A DNA stretch of 64,000 nt from Streptomyces spinoverrucosus (GCF_015712165.1 NZ_JADPZX010000001.1:6894001-6958000); one strand, 5' to 3'; shown: positions 43,187 through 51,816, numbered from the stretch's first letter. The notes: a model not told the origin generated them from the letters alone. A program made the numbers and translations.

Positions 43187-45013
43187 TTACGGACGGAACC
43201 GCAGCACCTGCGGGTCGTGGTCGCTGATCTGGTCGTGGAACTCGGCGTTGATGTGCACGCTGTCGTACTCGAAGCCGCAGTCGCGCCGGATCGACGGGCT
43301 GATCAGGATCTGGTCCAGGGTCTGGCTGTTGCCCTGGTAGACGTACGAGTAACGCTCGCTCCTGGGCAGCGACTTGATCGCCGACCACAGCTCGCCCTTG
43401 CCTTCGAGGATCTCCACGGTGTCGGAGAACTCGAAGTCGTTGATGTCGCCGAGCGTGACGACGTCCGCGTTCTTCTGGATGTCCAGGAGCTGCTTCACGA
43501 ACGCGTTCACCGCGGTCGCCTGGAGGTGGCGCTGGGTCTCCGAGCTGCGGGTCGGCGGCTGGTACTGCGCGGTCAGCGCCTGGTCGCCACCCTTGGAGTT
43601 GAAGTGGTTGGCGATCACGAAGACCGTCTTGCCGCGGAAGGTGAACTCGCCGACCAGCGGCTTGCGACTGTTCGCCCACGCCGTGTTCGCCGGGTCGATC
43701 CGGCCCGGGGACACCGTCAGCGCCGCCTTGCCGCGCTCCTTCGTCACACCCGCCGCGGTCGTCGCGTCGCCGCCCGCGCGGTCGGTGAAGGACACCCGCT
43801 CCGGGTTGAACAGGAACGCCTGACGGATGTTGCCGCCCGGCTCGCCGCCGTCAGCGTTGTTCACCGGGTCGATCGCACGCCACTCGTACCTCGGGCCGCC
43901 CGCCGCGACGATCGCGTCGATCAGCTTGGTCATCGTCTGGTCGGCGGCGACCGTGCCGTCGTTCTTCGCGCCGTTGTTGTCCTGGATCTCCTCCAGGGAC
44001 ACGATGTCCGGCGACTGGAGGTTGTTCACGATCGCGGCGGCGTGCTCGTCGAACGTGGCGTCGGTCGGGTCGAGGTTCTCGACGTTGTACGTCGCCACCG
44101 CCAGCTCGCCGCGCCGCTGCTCGCGGGTCGTCTCGCGCTCCAGGCCGCCCTGCTTCAGGGTGCCGAGCTCGTTCGCGACCAGGGTGTAACCGCCGAACTG
44201 GTTGTAGTCCAGCGGGCCGGTCGTGGTGCCGGTGAGCATGTCGCCGACGTTCGCGTCCGGGAAGTCGGCGACCTTGCCGAGGGACTGGATCTGCAGCCGG
44301 CCGGTGTTCTGCGCGGTGTAGGAGCCGTAGACCGTGCCGCCGTGGCGGCTGGCGTTCTCCCACGGCTTCACCGTGACCCACAGCTCGGTGTACGGGTCGG
44401 TGGCACCGACCACGCGCGTGTTGGCGACCTGGACGTTCATGCCCTCCAGGGACTCGTAGTAGTCCAGGGCGTACTTCTTCGGCCGCAGCGTCAGGCCGTT
44501 GACGGAACCGTTCGCCGCCGCCTCGCCCGCCGGGGTGTAGGCGTGCGGCACGGACCTCGCGTCGATCACCGTGGCGGCCGGGACGGGGTTGCCGCTGGAC
44601 ACGACCGTGATCGTCGGCCGGGTGATCTCGGTGAGCGCCTGGTTGCCGGAGGAGGTGCCGCCCGGGACGTACTCGGACACCGTGCCCGAGACGGTCACCG
44701 AGTCGCCGACGGCGACCTTCGGGGCGGAGCTGGTGAAGACGAAGATGCCCTCACTGGTGGCCGGGTCGGCGTCCGCGCTCGGGTCCTGGATCCAGAAACC
44801 GCGCGACGAACCGTAGGTGCGTACGCCGGTGACGATTCCGGCCACGTCCGTGACCTGCTGACCGGCGTACGGCGATATCCGTGTACTGCCCTGGATGTCA
44901 TGGATGCGCACCGCGTCCGCCTGCGCGGGCGAGGCGATGACGACGGTGGACGCCGCGGAACAGACGGCGGCGACGGTGAGCGCGGCAAGGCGCGCGGAAG
45001 ACTTGCTCGGCAA
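43187..45013 (-). CDS. Secreted endonuclease/exonuclease/phosphatase-family nuclease (ExeM/NucH-like)
   Basis: A 608-residue exported nuclease. A TTG start at 45013 is chosen since GGAGGG lies 6 bp before it and a signal peptide follows directly (LPSKSSARLAALTVAAVCSA, cleavage near AQA-DA). Residues ~35-300 form OB-fold-like and lamin-tail-like modules (DVAGIVTGVRTYGSSRGFWI, QDPSADADPATSEG); residues ~305-608 are the EEP catalytic domain, with NVENLDPTD, EEIQDNNG, IANHFNSKGGD, GDINDFEFSD and the final SDHDPQVLRF. Extracellular DNA use is the likely role. Confidence 0.9.
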   Translation of the reverse strand: MPSKSSARLAALTVAAVCSAASTVVIASPAQADAVRIHDIQGSTRISPYAGQQVTDVAGIVTGVRTYGSSRGFWIQDPSADADPATSEGIFVFTSSAPKVAVGDSVTVSGTVSEYVPGGTSSGNQALTEITRPTITVVSSGNPVPAATVIDARSVPHAYTPAGEAAANGSVNGLTLRPKKYALDYYESLEGMNVQVANTRVVGATDPYTELWVTVKPWENASRHGGTVYGSYTAQNTGRLQIQSLGKVADFPDANVGDMLTGTTTGPLDYNQFGGYTLVANELGTLKQGGLERETTREQRRGELAVATYNVENLDPTDATFDEHAAAIVNNLQSPDIVSLEEIQDNNGAKNDGTVAADQTMTKLIDAIVAAGGPRYEWRAIDPVNNADGGEPGGNIRQAFLFNPERVSFTDRAGGDATTAAGVTKERGKAALTVSPGRIDPANTAWANSRKPLVGEFTFRGKTVFVIANHFNSKGGDQALTAQYQPPTRSSETQRHLQATAVNAFVKQLLDIQKNADVVTLGDINDFEFSDTVEILEGKGELWSAIKSLPRSERYSYVYQGNSQTLDQILISPSIRRDCGFEYDSVHINAEFHDQISDHDPQVLRFRP

Positions 45014-45318
45014 CGGGATCCCTCCGGGGACGTACGTGAGCGCCGGGACGAGGGTGGAACGTGGAACAGTGACGACGCGCGTAGAAACCGTGAACGGAGT
45101 GAACACCTGTCCCCCCAATTTCTACGCGCGTCAATTTCCTGTGTGCTCAGGGCACTTGTCAAGGTTTCGGCCATGTACAGCGCCCGACGATGAGATGAAC
45201 CGGGCGGCATGGGTCGAAATCCGTCTAGGCTGAATGCCTGAGTCGTACGACGGCTTTCGGGGTCGTACGACGTCCAGACGGTCGTACGGCCTTCCAGGCG
45301 CCCTAGGAGATCCCCCCG
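45014..45318. other. Intergenic region between nuclease and the 45319 gene
   Basis: 305 bp with the promoters of two divergent genes. TAGGCT (45226-45231) may be a -10 element for the plus strand. Three CGTACG-centred palindromes follow at 45242-45290. Nothing that looks like a gene is present. Confidence 0.5.
45242..45290. promoter_or_regulatory. Three spaced GTCGTACGAC palindromes
   Basis: GTCGTACGAC at 45242-45251 and 45262-45271 and GTCGTACGGC at 45281-45290 are 20 and 19 bp apart, two helical turns. They lie between a possible -10 element and the ribosome-binding site of the next gene, so a repressor may bind cooperatively. Confidence 0.55.
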
Positions 45319-46752
45319 ATGTCAGACAGCTCCCCCCTGCCGCCGGTCCGGCTGACCTCCGAAGCGGAGCTGGCGCGCGACGCGCTGTCCACGCCGTTGC
45401 TGTCCCGGGCCGCCCGGCTCGCCCGCTGGGCCGGGCCCGGCACCCGCGTGGACGCCGGGGGCTCACTGGTCGACGAGCAGCTGCCGGCCGCGGCCGAGGC
45501 GCTCGGGCTGAGCGGCGACGACGCGGCGGCGCTGGCCGGCGAGGCGTGGCGAGTGGCCGTGGACACCGGACTGGTCGACGTCGTCGACGAGGCGGCCGGC
45601 ACCGTCACGACCGGCCCGGAGCTGGCGCAGCTCACCGGCGGCTCCCCGCACGAGGTGCTCGGCGTGTGGCTGGACGCCCTGGAGACGGTGCTCGCCGACG
45701 CGAGCGTGCCCGACCTCGACGAGCCGGCCGACGCGATGGACGAGGGCGGCCGCGTCGACACGTCCGCGCTGGACTGGGACCCCGAGGCGGAGTCCGCGTT
45801 CCTCGACGGCGTGCTCGGCAACCTCTACCTGCTCACCGTCGGCGAGGACGGGCCCGTCGGGGCGCCCGTGCCGCTGCCCGCGCTCGCCGCGTCGGTGATC
45901 GTGCCGGGCGACATGACCGAGCCCACCAACGACGTCCTGGAGCAGGTGTCGGACGCCATGATGTGGCTGGACGACCAGTTCCGGCTGCTGGAGCCGGTGG
46001 GGCTGGTGGAGTACCAGCCGGTCGACGAGGCGCTGATGGCGGAGGCCGAGGACGGCACTGAGGAGCCTCCCGCTGTCGACGACACCGACGTCTCCCGCTA
46101 CGGCATGGTCCGGCTCACCCCGCTCGGCCTGTACGGGCTGCGGGCGCGGCTGCTGGAGGCCGGTTTCGACGCGCCCGCCGTGGGCGAACTGGCCGACAAG
46201 GGCGCCGACGCGTTGCTGGACGGCACGGCCGTCTTCGGGCCGCGGGCCGCGCAGGCCGAGACCGAGCAGTGGCTGACCCGCCGCGAACCCCTCGCCGCGG
46301 CCCGGGAGTTGCTCGACGCCGCCCGGGGCGCGGACTCCGGTGCCCCGCTGCGCCGGCTGCGCTGCCAGCAGGCCCTCTCGCTCGTCGGCCCCGACGCCGA
46401 ACCCGCCCTGCGGGACGTCCTCGACGACCCCGAACTCGGCGGCCTCGCCCGGGTCTGGCTGACCGAGCACGGCTGCACGGACGTACCCGCCCCGTCCGAG
46501 GCGATGGTCTTCTGGCTCACCGTGGACACCCTGGCCGCGCAACTCGCCGCCGAAGGCAACTCCGAGGAACTGCGCGCCCTGGTGGAGGGCCTCGCGGAAC
46601 AGCACAGCGGGTTCTTCGCGGCGGCCTGGCGGGTCGACCATCCGGCCACCGCGGACGTCCTGGAGGCGATGGGGCGGATCCACCCGGACAAGAGGATCGC
46701 CAAGGAGGCCAGGAAGGCGGCCTTCAAGGCGCGGTCCCAGCAGGGCGGTTGA
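45319..46752 (+). CDS. Conserved hypothetical protein, 477 residues
   Basis: I do not recognise a domain. The protein is acidic and mainly helical, starts MSDSSPLPPVRLTSEAELAR, and has winged-helix-like segments (DVSRYGMVRLTPLGLYGLRARLLEAGFD is an example, given in pieces: YGMVRLTPLGLYGLRARL). The C-terminal part has HEAT-like helices (LRRLRCQQALSLVGPDAEPA, ALRDVLDDPELGGLARV). AGGAGAT stands 9 bp before the ATG. A regulatory or adaptor role would fit, but nothing confirms it. Confidence 0.75.
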   Translation: MSDSSPLPPVRLTSEAELARDALSTPLLSRAARLARWAGPGTRVDAGGSLVDEQLPAAAEALGLSGDDAAALAGEAWRVAVDTGLVDVVDEAAGTVTTGPELAQLTGGSPHEVLGVWLDALETVLADASVPDLDEPADAMDEGGRVDTSALDWDPEAESAFLDGVLGNLYLLTVGEDGPVGAPVPLPALAASVIVPGDMTEPTNDVLEQVSDAMMWLDDQFRLLEPVGLVEYQPVDEALMAEAEDGTEEPPAVDDTDVSRYGMVRLTPLGLYGLRARLLEAGFDAPAVGELADKGADALLDGTAVFGPRAAQAETEQWLTRREPLAAARELLDAARGADSGAPLRRLRCQQALSLVGPDAEPALRDVLDDPELGGLARVWLTEHGCTDVPAPSEAMVFWLTVDTLAAQLAAEGNSEELRALVEGLAEQHSGFFAAAWRVDHPATADVLEAMGRIHPDKRIAKEARKAAFKARSQQGG

Positions 46753-46827
46753 GGGGATTCCTGACATTTCCGGCCGCTGACGGGGTCGTACGGATTCACG
46801 GAAGCGAGCCCTGCGGGGTCGCCCGGA

Positions 46828-46849
46828 GTTCAAGTGGCGTTCACGGCCG
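46828..46849 (+). promoter_or_regulatory. PHO box before the PhoX-like gene
   Basis: GTTCAAGTGGC and GTTCACGGCCG are two adjacent 11-bp direct repeats beginning GTTCA, the form of the Streptomyces PhoP-binding PHO box (GTTCACC-type 11-bp units). The box lies 69 bp before the start of a phosphatase gene, which fits PhoR-PhoP control under phosphate limitation. Confidence 0.65.
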
Positions 46850-46917
46850 GGCGACACCGTGGCGCCGACCCGAGGTCCGCCGCCCTCCACGGAACTCCCC
46901 CCGTCACAGGAGACAGC

Positions 46918-48366
46918 ATGTCGCTCACTCGCAGGGACTTCGCCAGGACCACCGCCATCGCCGGAACCGGAGCGGTCGCACTGGCGGGCACCGTCGCCGC
47001 GCTCGGCAGTGCTCCCGGCGCCCTCGCGTCCGCCGAGACGGAGACCACGGGCGAGGAGGCCGCGGCCAAGCATGGTGGGGTCGGATACGGCCCGCTCCTC
47101 CCCGACCCGGAGGGCATCCTCGCGCTGCCCGCCGGCTTCTCGTACAAGATCCTCACCTACGCCGGCAAAACCAAGCTGGAGTCGGGCGAGTTCACCCCCG
47201 CCGACCACGACGGCACCGCGACCTTCGCCGGCCCGCGCGGCACCACCCTCCTGGTCAACAACCACGAGATGGACGGCCCCCGCTCCGACCACGACCACCC
47301 GGTCCCGCTCACCGAGGGCCTGGTCTACGACCCCGCCGCGCCCGGCGGCTGCACGGTCGTCGAGGTGCGCCGCGACGGACGGGTCGCCGAGTGGGTCGGC
47401 ATCGCCGGCACCGCCAACAACTGCGCCGGCGGCTCCACCCCCTGGGGCACCTGGCTGACCTGCGAGGAGAACTCCGACCGGGCCGGCGAGAACGGCATGA
47501 CCAAGGACCACGGTTACGTCTTCGAGGTCGACCCCAGCGACCGGCGCGCCAACCGCGACCCCAAGCCGCTGAAGTTCTTCGGCCGTTACGACCACGAGGC
47601 CGTCGTCATCGACCCCAAGCGGGGGCACGCCTACCTCACCGAGGACGCCGACGAGCCCAACGGCCTGTTCTACCGCTGGACCCCGCCCAAGGGCTTCGAG
47701 TACGGCCACGGCAAGTTCCGCACCCTCGCCGACGACGCCGGCGTGCTGCAGGCGCCCAAGTGCTTCAACTCCGGCGGCCACTTCGTCGACGACCTCTCGC
47801 GCGCCACCAAGGTCGGCACCGTCTACGGCGTCGACTGGGTCGACGTGCCGGACCGAGACGCCAGGACGGTGTCCGTGCGGGAGCAGTTCGGCGAGGGCGA
47901 GATCACCCGCGCCCGCAAGCTGGAGGGCATGTGGTGGGGCGACGGCGGCGCGTACATCGTCTCCTCGTACGCCCGTGAGGAGAGCCCCGTCCAGCACGAC
48001 GGCCAGGTCTGGTTCTACGACCCCAAGCGCCGCACCCTCACCCTGAAGGTGCTGCTGGGCGTCAACCCGGACCCCTTCAAGGACGGCGCCTTCGACGGCC
48101 CCGACAACATCACCGTCTCCCCCTACGGTGGCCTGATCATCGCCGAGGACGGCGAGGGCATCCAGCACCTGTTCGGCGCCACCGACAGCGGCCGCACCTA
48201 CCCGATCGCCCGCAACGAGCTGAACATCGGCACCGAGGAGGAGCCCGAGTACAGCGAGTTCACCGGCGTCACCTTCTCACCCGACGGAAAGACCCTGTAC
48301 GCCAACATCCAGGAACCCGGCATCATGCTCGCCATCACCGGCCCCTGGAAGCGGCAGCAGCGGTAA
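46918..48366 (+). CDS. phoX: PhoX-family (DUF839) alkaline phosphatase, Tat-exported
   Basis: A 482-residue secreted phosphatase. The Tat signal is clear: TRRDFARTTAIAG with the twin Arg at 5-6, a hydrophobic core and an AxA site near residue 38. PhoX features follow: LLVNNHEMDG, a GGSTPWGTWLTCEEN segment that provides an iron/calcium-site Glu pair, YDHEAVVIDP, and the later FDGPDNITVSPYGGLIIAED and FTGVTFSPDGKTLYANIQ propeller strands. PhoX enzymes use iron and calcium and act on phosphomonoesters. AGGAGA precedes the ATG and a PHO box lies upstream. Confidence 0.88.
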   Translation: MSLTRRDFARTTAIAGTGAVALAGTVAALGSAPGALASAETETTGEEAAAKHGGVGYGPLLPDPEGILALPAGFSYKILTYAGKTKLESGEFTPADHDGTATFAGPRGTTLLVNNHEMDGPRSDHDHPVPLTEGLVYDPAAPGGCTVVEVRRDGRVAEWVGIAGTANNCAGGSTPWGTWLTCEENSDRAGENGMTKDHGYVFEVDPSDRRANRDPKPLKFFGRYDHEAVVIDPKRGHAYLTEDADEPNGLFYRWTPPKGFEYGHGKFRTLADDAGVLQAPKCFNSGGHFVDDLSRATKVGTVYGVDWVDVPDRDARTVSVREQFGEGEITRARKLEGMWWGDGGAYIVSSYAREESPVQHDGQVWFYDPKRRTLTLKVLLGVNPDPFKDGAFDGPDNITVSPYGGLIIAEDGEGIQHLFGATDSGRTYPIARNELNIGTEEEPEYSEFTGVTFSPDGKTLYANIQEPGIMLAITGPWKRQQR

Positions 48367-48399
48367 TTAATTCACTCGCCGGTCCCGCGCTGCGCCTCC

Positions 48400-48405
48400 T
48401 ACAGT
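48400..48405 (+). promoter_or_regulatory. Possible -10 element of the Y RNA locus
   Basis: TACAGT (TANNNT form) lies 18-20 bp before the first Y-RNA stem, which would start transcription near 48412. The -35 region is not clear. Confidence 0.35.
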
Positions 48406-48422
48406 GAGATCACAACGTCACG

Positions 48423-48501
48423 CACCTCCCGGTGCGAAGGCGGCGGCTACTTCTTCTCTCCAAAGAAAACCATGCCGCCGCCGGTTTGATCTCGGGAGGC
48501 G
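48423..48501 (+). ncRNA. Y-RNA-like structure 1 (no tRNA module)
   Basis: Outer stem CCTCCCG (48425-48431) pairs with CGGGAGG (48493-48499); after an internal loop, GGCGGCGGC (48439-48447) pairs with GCCGCCGCC (48474-48482), 9 bp, with a pyrimidine-rich loop. The asymmetric loop has CGAAGG on the 5' side and TTTGATCT on the 3' side, as in the conserved Ro-binding helix of Y RNAs (CGAAGG and CUUGACUAGUC in animal Y RNAs). It stands 200 bp before a Ro-protein gene. No T-run follows, so it may be part of one transcript with structure 2. Confidence 0.72.
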
Positions 48502-48509
48502 CAGCTGCT

Positions 48510-48663
48510 GGTGGGTGCCCGGTGCGCAGGCAACGGTTACTTCTTTCGGATCGGACGGTTGCGGGTTCGAGTCCCGTCATCGACTCAGGGTCGATGTAGC
48601 TCAAACGGCAGAGCATCCGGCTAAGTCCGTCGCCGCCTCCTGATCTCGGGCACCCACCTTTTT
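48510..48663 (+). ncRNA. Y-RNA-like structure 2 with a tRNA-like insert (YrlA-like)
   Basis: A perfect 12-bp end stem, GGTGGGTGCCCG (48510-48521) with CGGGCACCCACC (48647-48658), is followed by TTTTT, a good factor-independent terminator. The next helix (GGCAACGG with CCGTCGCC, one mismatch) and the flanks GTGCGCAGG and TGATCTCGGG repeat the pattern of structure 1. Between them is a tRNA-like unit in permuted order: T-arm (GCGGGTTCGAGTCCCGT, 48561-48577), an acceptor-like 7-bp hairpin CATCGAC-TCAGG-GTCGATG (48578-48596), and a D-arm (TAGCTCAAACGGCAGAGCA, 48597-48615). Bacterial YrlA RNAs are known to carry such tRNA mimics. Confidence 0.82.
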
Positions 48664-48710
48664 GCTGCGCACTCCCTCCGAAATGCACAAGGAATTCGGG
48701 GGAATTCACC

Positions 48711-50300
48711 ATGGCGCGATTCAACACCAAGGCCGCCAAGGCGCAGCCGACCTCGCGCGTCACGTCGACGGGGCGCGTCCTGCGTACCTTCCAGGGCGGC
48801 CGGGGCCGAGAGCGCGACGCACGCTCCGAGCTCTTCCTGCTCGCCGTCTCCAACTTCGTCTCGCAGCAGACCTTCTACGAGACCGGCGCCGACCGCGACG
48901 ACCGGTTCACGCGGCTCGTGCGCGAGCTCGCCGTCACCGACCCGGCGTGGACCGCGGGGCTCCTCGGCTGGCTGCGCGGCGCGGGCAACCTGCGCACCGC
49001 CTCGGTCGTGGGCGCCGCCGAGTACGTCAAGGCGCGCCTGGAGGCCGGCGCGACCGACGGTCCGTCGAACCGCCAGGTCGTCGACTCCGTGCTCCAGCGG
49101 CCCGACGAGCCCGGTGAGCTGCTCGCGTACTGGACCGCGCTGTACGGCCGTAACATCCCCAAGCCCGTCAAGCGCGGTGTCGCCGACGCCGTGCGGCGGC
49201 TGTACAGCGGGAAGTCGCTGCTGAAGTACGACACCGCTTCCAACGGGTACCGCTTCGGCGACATCCTCAACCTGGTGCACGCGGCTCCGGACCCGGACAA
49301 GCCGTGGCAGGGCGAGCTGTTCAAGTACGCCCTGGACCGCCGGCACAACCCGGACAACGCCGTGCCGCCCGCGTCGGACCGCGTCCTCAGCGCGCACCGC
49401 GAGCTGATGGCGCTGCCGGTCGAGGAGCGGCGGGCCGTCGTCACCGCGCCGGACGGCGCCGAGCGGCTCGCGGCGGCCGGGATGACCTGGGAGGCGCTGG
49501 CGGGCTGGCTGCAGGGACCGATGGACAGGGCGGCCTGGGAGGCCGTGATCCCGTCCATGGGCACCATGGCGCTGGTCCGCAACCTGCGGAACTTCGACGA
49601 GGCCGGGGTGTCCGACGAGGTGGCGGCGCGGGTCGCGGCCCGGATCAGCGACCCGGCGGAGGTCGCACGGTCGCGGCAGTTCCCGTTCCGGTACCTCGCG
49701 GCGTACCAGCACGCGCCGTCGCTGCGCTGGTCGTACCCGCTGGAGCAGGCGCTCGGCCACTCGCTGGCCAACGTTCCCGCGCTGTCCGGCCGGACGCTGG
49801 TGCTCGTCGACCGCTCGGGTTCGATGTTCTACTCGCGGCTGTCCGACCGCTCGGAGCTCAACCGGGCCGACGCGGCGGCGATCTTCGGCACGGCGCTTGC
49901 GCTGCGGGCGGCGGACGCGGATCTCGTCGAGTTCGGGACGAGCAGCAACCCGGTGCGGTTCCGCAAGGGGGAGTCGGTGCTCAAGGTGCTGGAGCGATTC
50001 GGCGACCTGGGCGGCACCGACACCACGGAGGCGGTGCGCCGGCACTACCGGAAGCACGACCGGGTACTCATCGTCACCGACGAGCAGTACGCCTACAGCC
50101 GCCACGGCGACCCGACCGAGCAGGTCCCGGCTCACGTGCCGGTCTACACCTGGAACCTCGCCGGGTACCGGGTGGGTCACGGGCCCTCCGGGAAGGGGAA
50201 CCGGCACACCTTCGGTGGGCTGTCGGACGCGGCGTTCCGGATGGTGCCGCTGCTGGAGGCGGCGCGGGACGCGGACTGGCCGTGGGTGACGGCCGGTTGA
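48711..50300 (+). CDS. Ro/TROVE-domain RNA-binding protein (Rsr-like)
   Basis: A 529-residue orthologue of the Ro 60-kDa autoantigen. The TROVE ring of helical repeats covers about residues 15-360 (RDARSELFLLAVSNFVSQQT, FYETGADRDDRFTRLVREL, KPVKRGVADAVRRLYSGKSL). The vWA domain follows, with an intact metal-site DRSGSM at D367 and the TDEQYAYSRHGDP loop. Ro proteins bind Y RNA on the outside of the ring and misfolded RNA in the hole, and in bacteria direct RNA decay by PNPase. Two Y-RNA-like structures lie immediately upstream, as is usual for bacterial Ro. Confidence 0.93.
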   Translation: MARFNTKAAKAQPTSRVTSTGRVLRTFQGGRGRERDARSELFLLAVSNFVSQQTFYETGADRDDRFTRLVRELAVTDPAWTAGLLGWLRGAGNLRTASVVGAAEYVKARLEAGATDGPSNRQVVDSVLQRPDEPGELLAYWTALYGRNIPKPVKRGVADAVRRLYSGKSLLKYDTASNGYRFGDILNLVHAAPDPDKPWQGELFKYALDRRHNPDNAVPPASDRVLSAHRELMALPVEERRAVVTAPDGAERLAAAGMTWEALAGWLQGPMDRAAWEAVIPSMGTMALVRNLRNFDEAGVSDEVAARVAARISDPAEVARSRQFPFRYLAAYQHAPSLRWSYPLEQALGHSLANVPALSGRTLVLVDRSGSMFYSRLSDRSELNRADAAAIFGTALALRAADADLVEFGTSSNPVRFRKGESVLKVLERFGDLGGTDTTEAVRRHYRKHDRVLIVTDEQYAYSRHGDPTEQVPAHVPVYTWNLAGYRVGHGPSGKGNRHTFGGLSDAAFRMVPLLEAARDADWPWVTAG

Positions 50301-50406
50301 TCTCCCAGGGCACCTCGATGTCATGGCCCACGGGCGGCGGGTACACCGTCCGTGGGCGGCATCAGTAGCATGCGGGGAGAGTCTCCGGTGTGCGAGGAGT
50401 TGCTGG

Positions 50407-50979
50407 ATGACGCAGGTCAAGCCCATGCGCGCGGACGCTCGGCGCAACTACGAGCGGTTGCTGAAGGCGGCCGTGGAGGCCTTCGCCGAGCACGGAGAGG
50501 GCGCCTCCCTCGACGACATCGCCAAGCGGGCCGGGGTCGGATCCGGCACGCTCTACCGTCACTTCCCCACGCGCCAGGCGCTGTTGGAGGCCGCCTACCT
50601 CGACCGGATCGAGGCGCTCGCGCGGCGCGCCGACGAGATCGCGGGGGAGCTGCCGCCCGGTGAGGCGCTGGTGGAGTGGCTCAACGAACTGGGCCTGGGG
50701 ATGATCCAGGTCCGTGGCCTGAGGTCGCTGCTGGGTTCGGCCGTCACGGACGACGACTCGACCGTGGCCACCGCCTGCGGGGCCTGCCTCAAGGTGGCGG
50801 CGGAGCGAATGGTGCGGGCGGCGCAGGCGGAGGGGACCCTGCGGGAGGACGTCGAGCCGATCGAGGTCCTGCGGCTGACACACGGGGTGGCGACGGCGTC
50901 GGAGCTGGCGGACCGGGAGGGGCGGGACATCCGGCGGTATCTGTCCCTGGTGGTGGAGGGGTTGCGGAGGGCGCGGTGA
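50407..50979 (+). CDS. TetR-family transcriptional regulator
   Basis: A 190-residue regulator. The HTH is at about 12-58 (NYERLLKAAVEAFAEHGEGA, SLDDIAKRAGVGSGTLYRHF) and the ligand domain fills the rest, with a C-terminal RRYLSLVVEGL typical of the SbtR-like subgroup. No adjacent divergent target gene is evident; the next gene downstream (arsM) is convergent. Target unknown. Confidence 0.9.
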   Translation: MTQVKPMRADARRNYERLLKAAVEAFAEHGEGASLDDIAKRAGVGSGTLYRHFPTRQALLEAAYLDRIEALARRADEIAGELPPGEALVEWLNELGLGMIQVRGLRSLLGSAVTDDDSTVATACGACLKVAAERMVRAAQAEGTLREDVEPIEVLRLTHGVATASELADREGRDIRRYLSLVVEGLRRAR

Positions 50980-51045
50980 CCGGAGGGCCTCGGCTGGACG
51001 GTGACGTACGAGCCTGCCCCCCCAGGTCTCCTCGCGTGAGCGTCG

Positions 51046-51816
51046 TCAGTCGCGTTCCGGTGCGCTCCGGGCCGGCTTGGTGGCGCGGACGATGGCGGAG
51101 TGCATGCCGTCGGCGACCGCGTGGGTCGGGGTGATCGAGACGTCGGTGAACCCGGCCGCTTCCAGGCCCGCGCGGTACTCGGCGAAGGACAGCGCGCCGG
51201 CGATACAGCCGACGTAGTCACCGCGCTCGGCCCGCCGGCTGGGCGTGAGGGCGTCGTCGGCGACGACGTCGGAGACGCCGATGCGGCCACCGGGCCTCAG
51301 CACCCGGAAGGTCTCGGAGAATACGGCGGGCTTGTCGACGGACAGGTTGATCACGCAGTTGGAGATCACCACGTCGACGGTGTCGGCGGGCAGCGGGATC
51401 GCCTCGATGGTGCCCTTGAGGAACTCGACGTTCGTCGCGCCCGCCCTCTCCGCGTTGGCCAGGGCCAGAGCGAGCATCTCGTCGGTCATGTCCAGCCCGT
51501 ACGCCTTGCCGGTGGGACCGACCCGGCGGGCGGAGAGCAGGACGTCGATGCCGCCGCCGGAGCCGAGGTCGAGGACGCGTTCGCCTTCGCGGAGTTCGGC
51601 GACGGCGGTGGGGTTGCCGCACCCCAGGGAGGCGGCGACGGCCTCGGCGGGCAGGGCGTCGCGCTCGTCGGCGGCGTAGAGCGTGGAACCGAAGTTCTCG
51701 TCGATCTCGACCGGCTGCGGCCCGCAACAGGCGGTGCCGCCCTCGGTGACCCTCACGGCCTCAGCGGCGTAGCGCCGGCGGACGGTTTCGCGCAGCTCGG
51801 TGGACGGCTCGTGCAT
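51046..51816 (-). CDS. arsM: Arsenite methyltransferase ArsM
   Basis: A 256-residue SAM-dependent enzyme that methylates As(III) to volatile or less toxic forms. It has motif I VLDLGSGGGIDVLLSA and the ArsM cysteine sites: a CC pair in GGTACCGPQ near residue 30, GCGNPTAVAEL (C about 66) and the NCVINLSVDK cysteine. It is divergent from arsR across a 103-bp gap with an inverted repeat, so it is likely under ArsR control. Confidence 0.93.
   Translation of the reverse strand: MHEPSTELRETVRRRYAAEAVRVTEGGTACCGPQPVEIDENFGSTLYAADERDALPAEAVAASLGCGNPTAVAELREGERVLDLGSGGGIDVLLSARRVGPTGKAYGLDMTDEMLALALANAERAGATNVEFLKGTIEAIPLPADTVDVVISNCVINLSVDKPAVFSETFRVLRPGGRIGVSDVVADDALTPSRRAERGDYVGCIAGALSFAEYRAGLEAAGFTDVSITPTHAVADGMHSAIVRATKPARSAPERD

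Noticed and set aside
45463..48168. A 901-codon minus-strand frame opposite the 45319 gene and phoX
   Set aside because: PhoX with its Tat signal and metal sites occupies the plus strand; the minus frame is a composition artefact.
48561..48620. A tRNA gene, suggested by GGTTCGAGTCC and TAGCTCA...GCAGAGCA boxes
   Set aside because: The boxes are in reverse order (T-arm before D-arm) and the acceptor strands form a closed hairpin between them, so it is a tRNA mimic within a Y RNA, not a tRNA.
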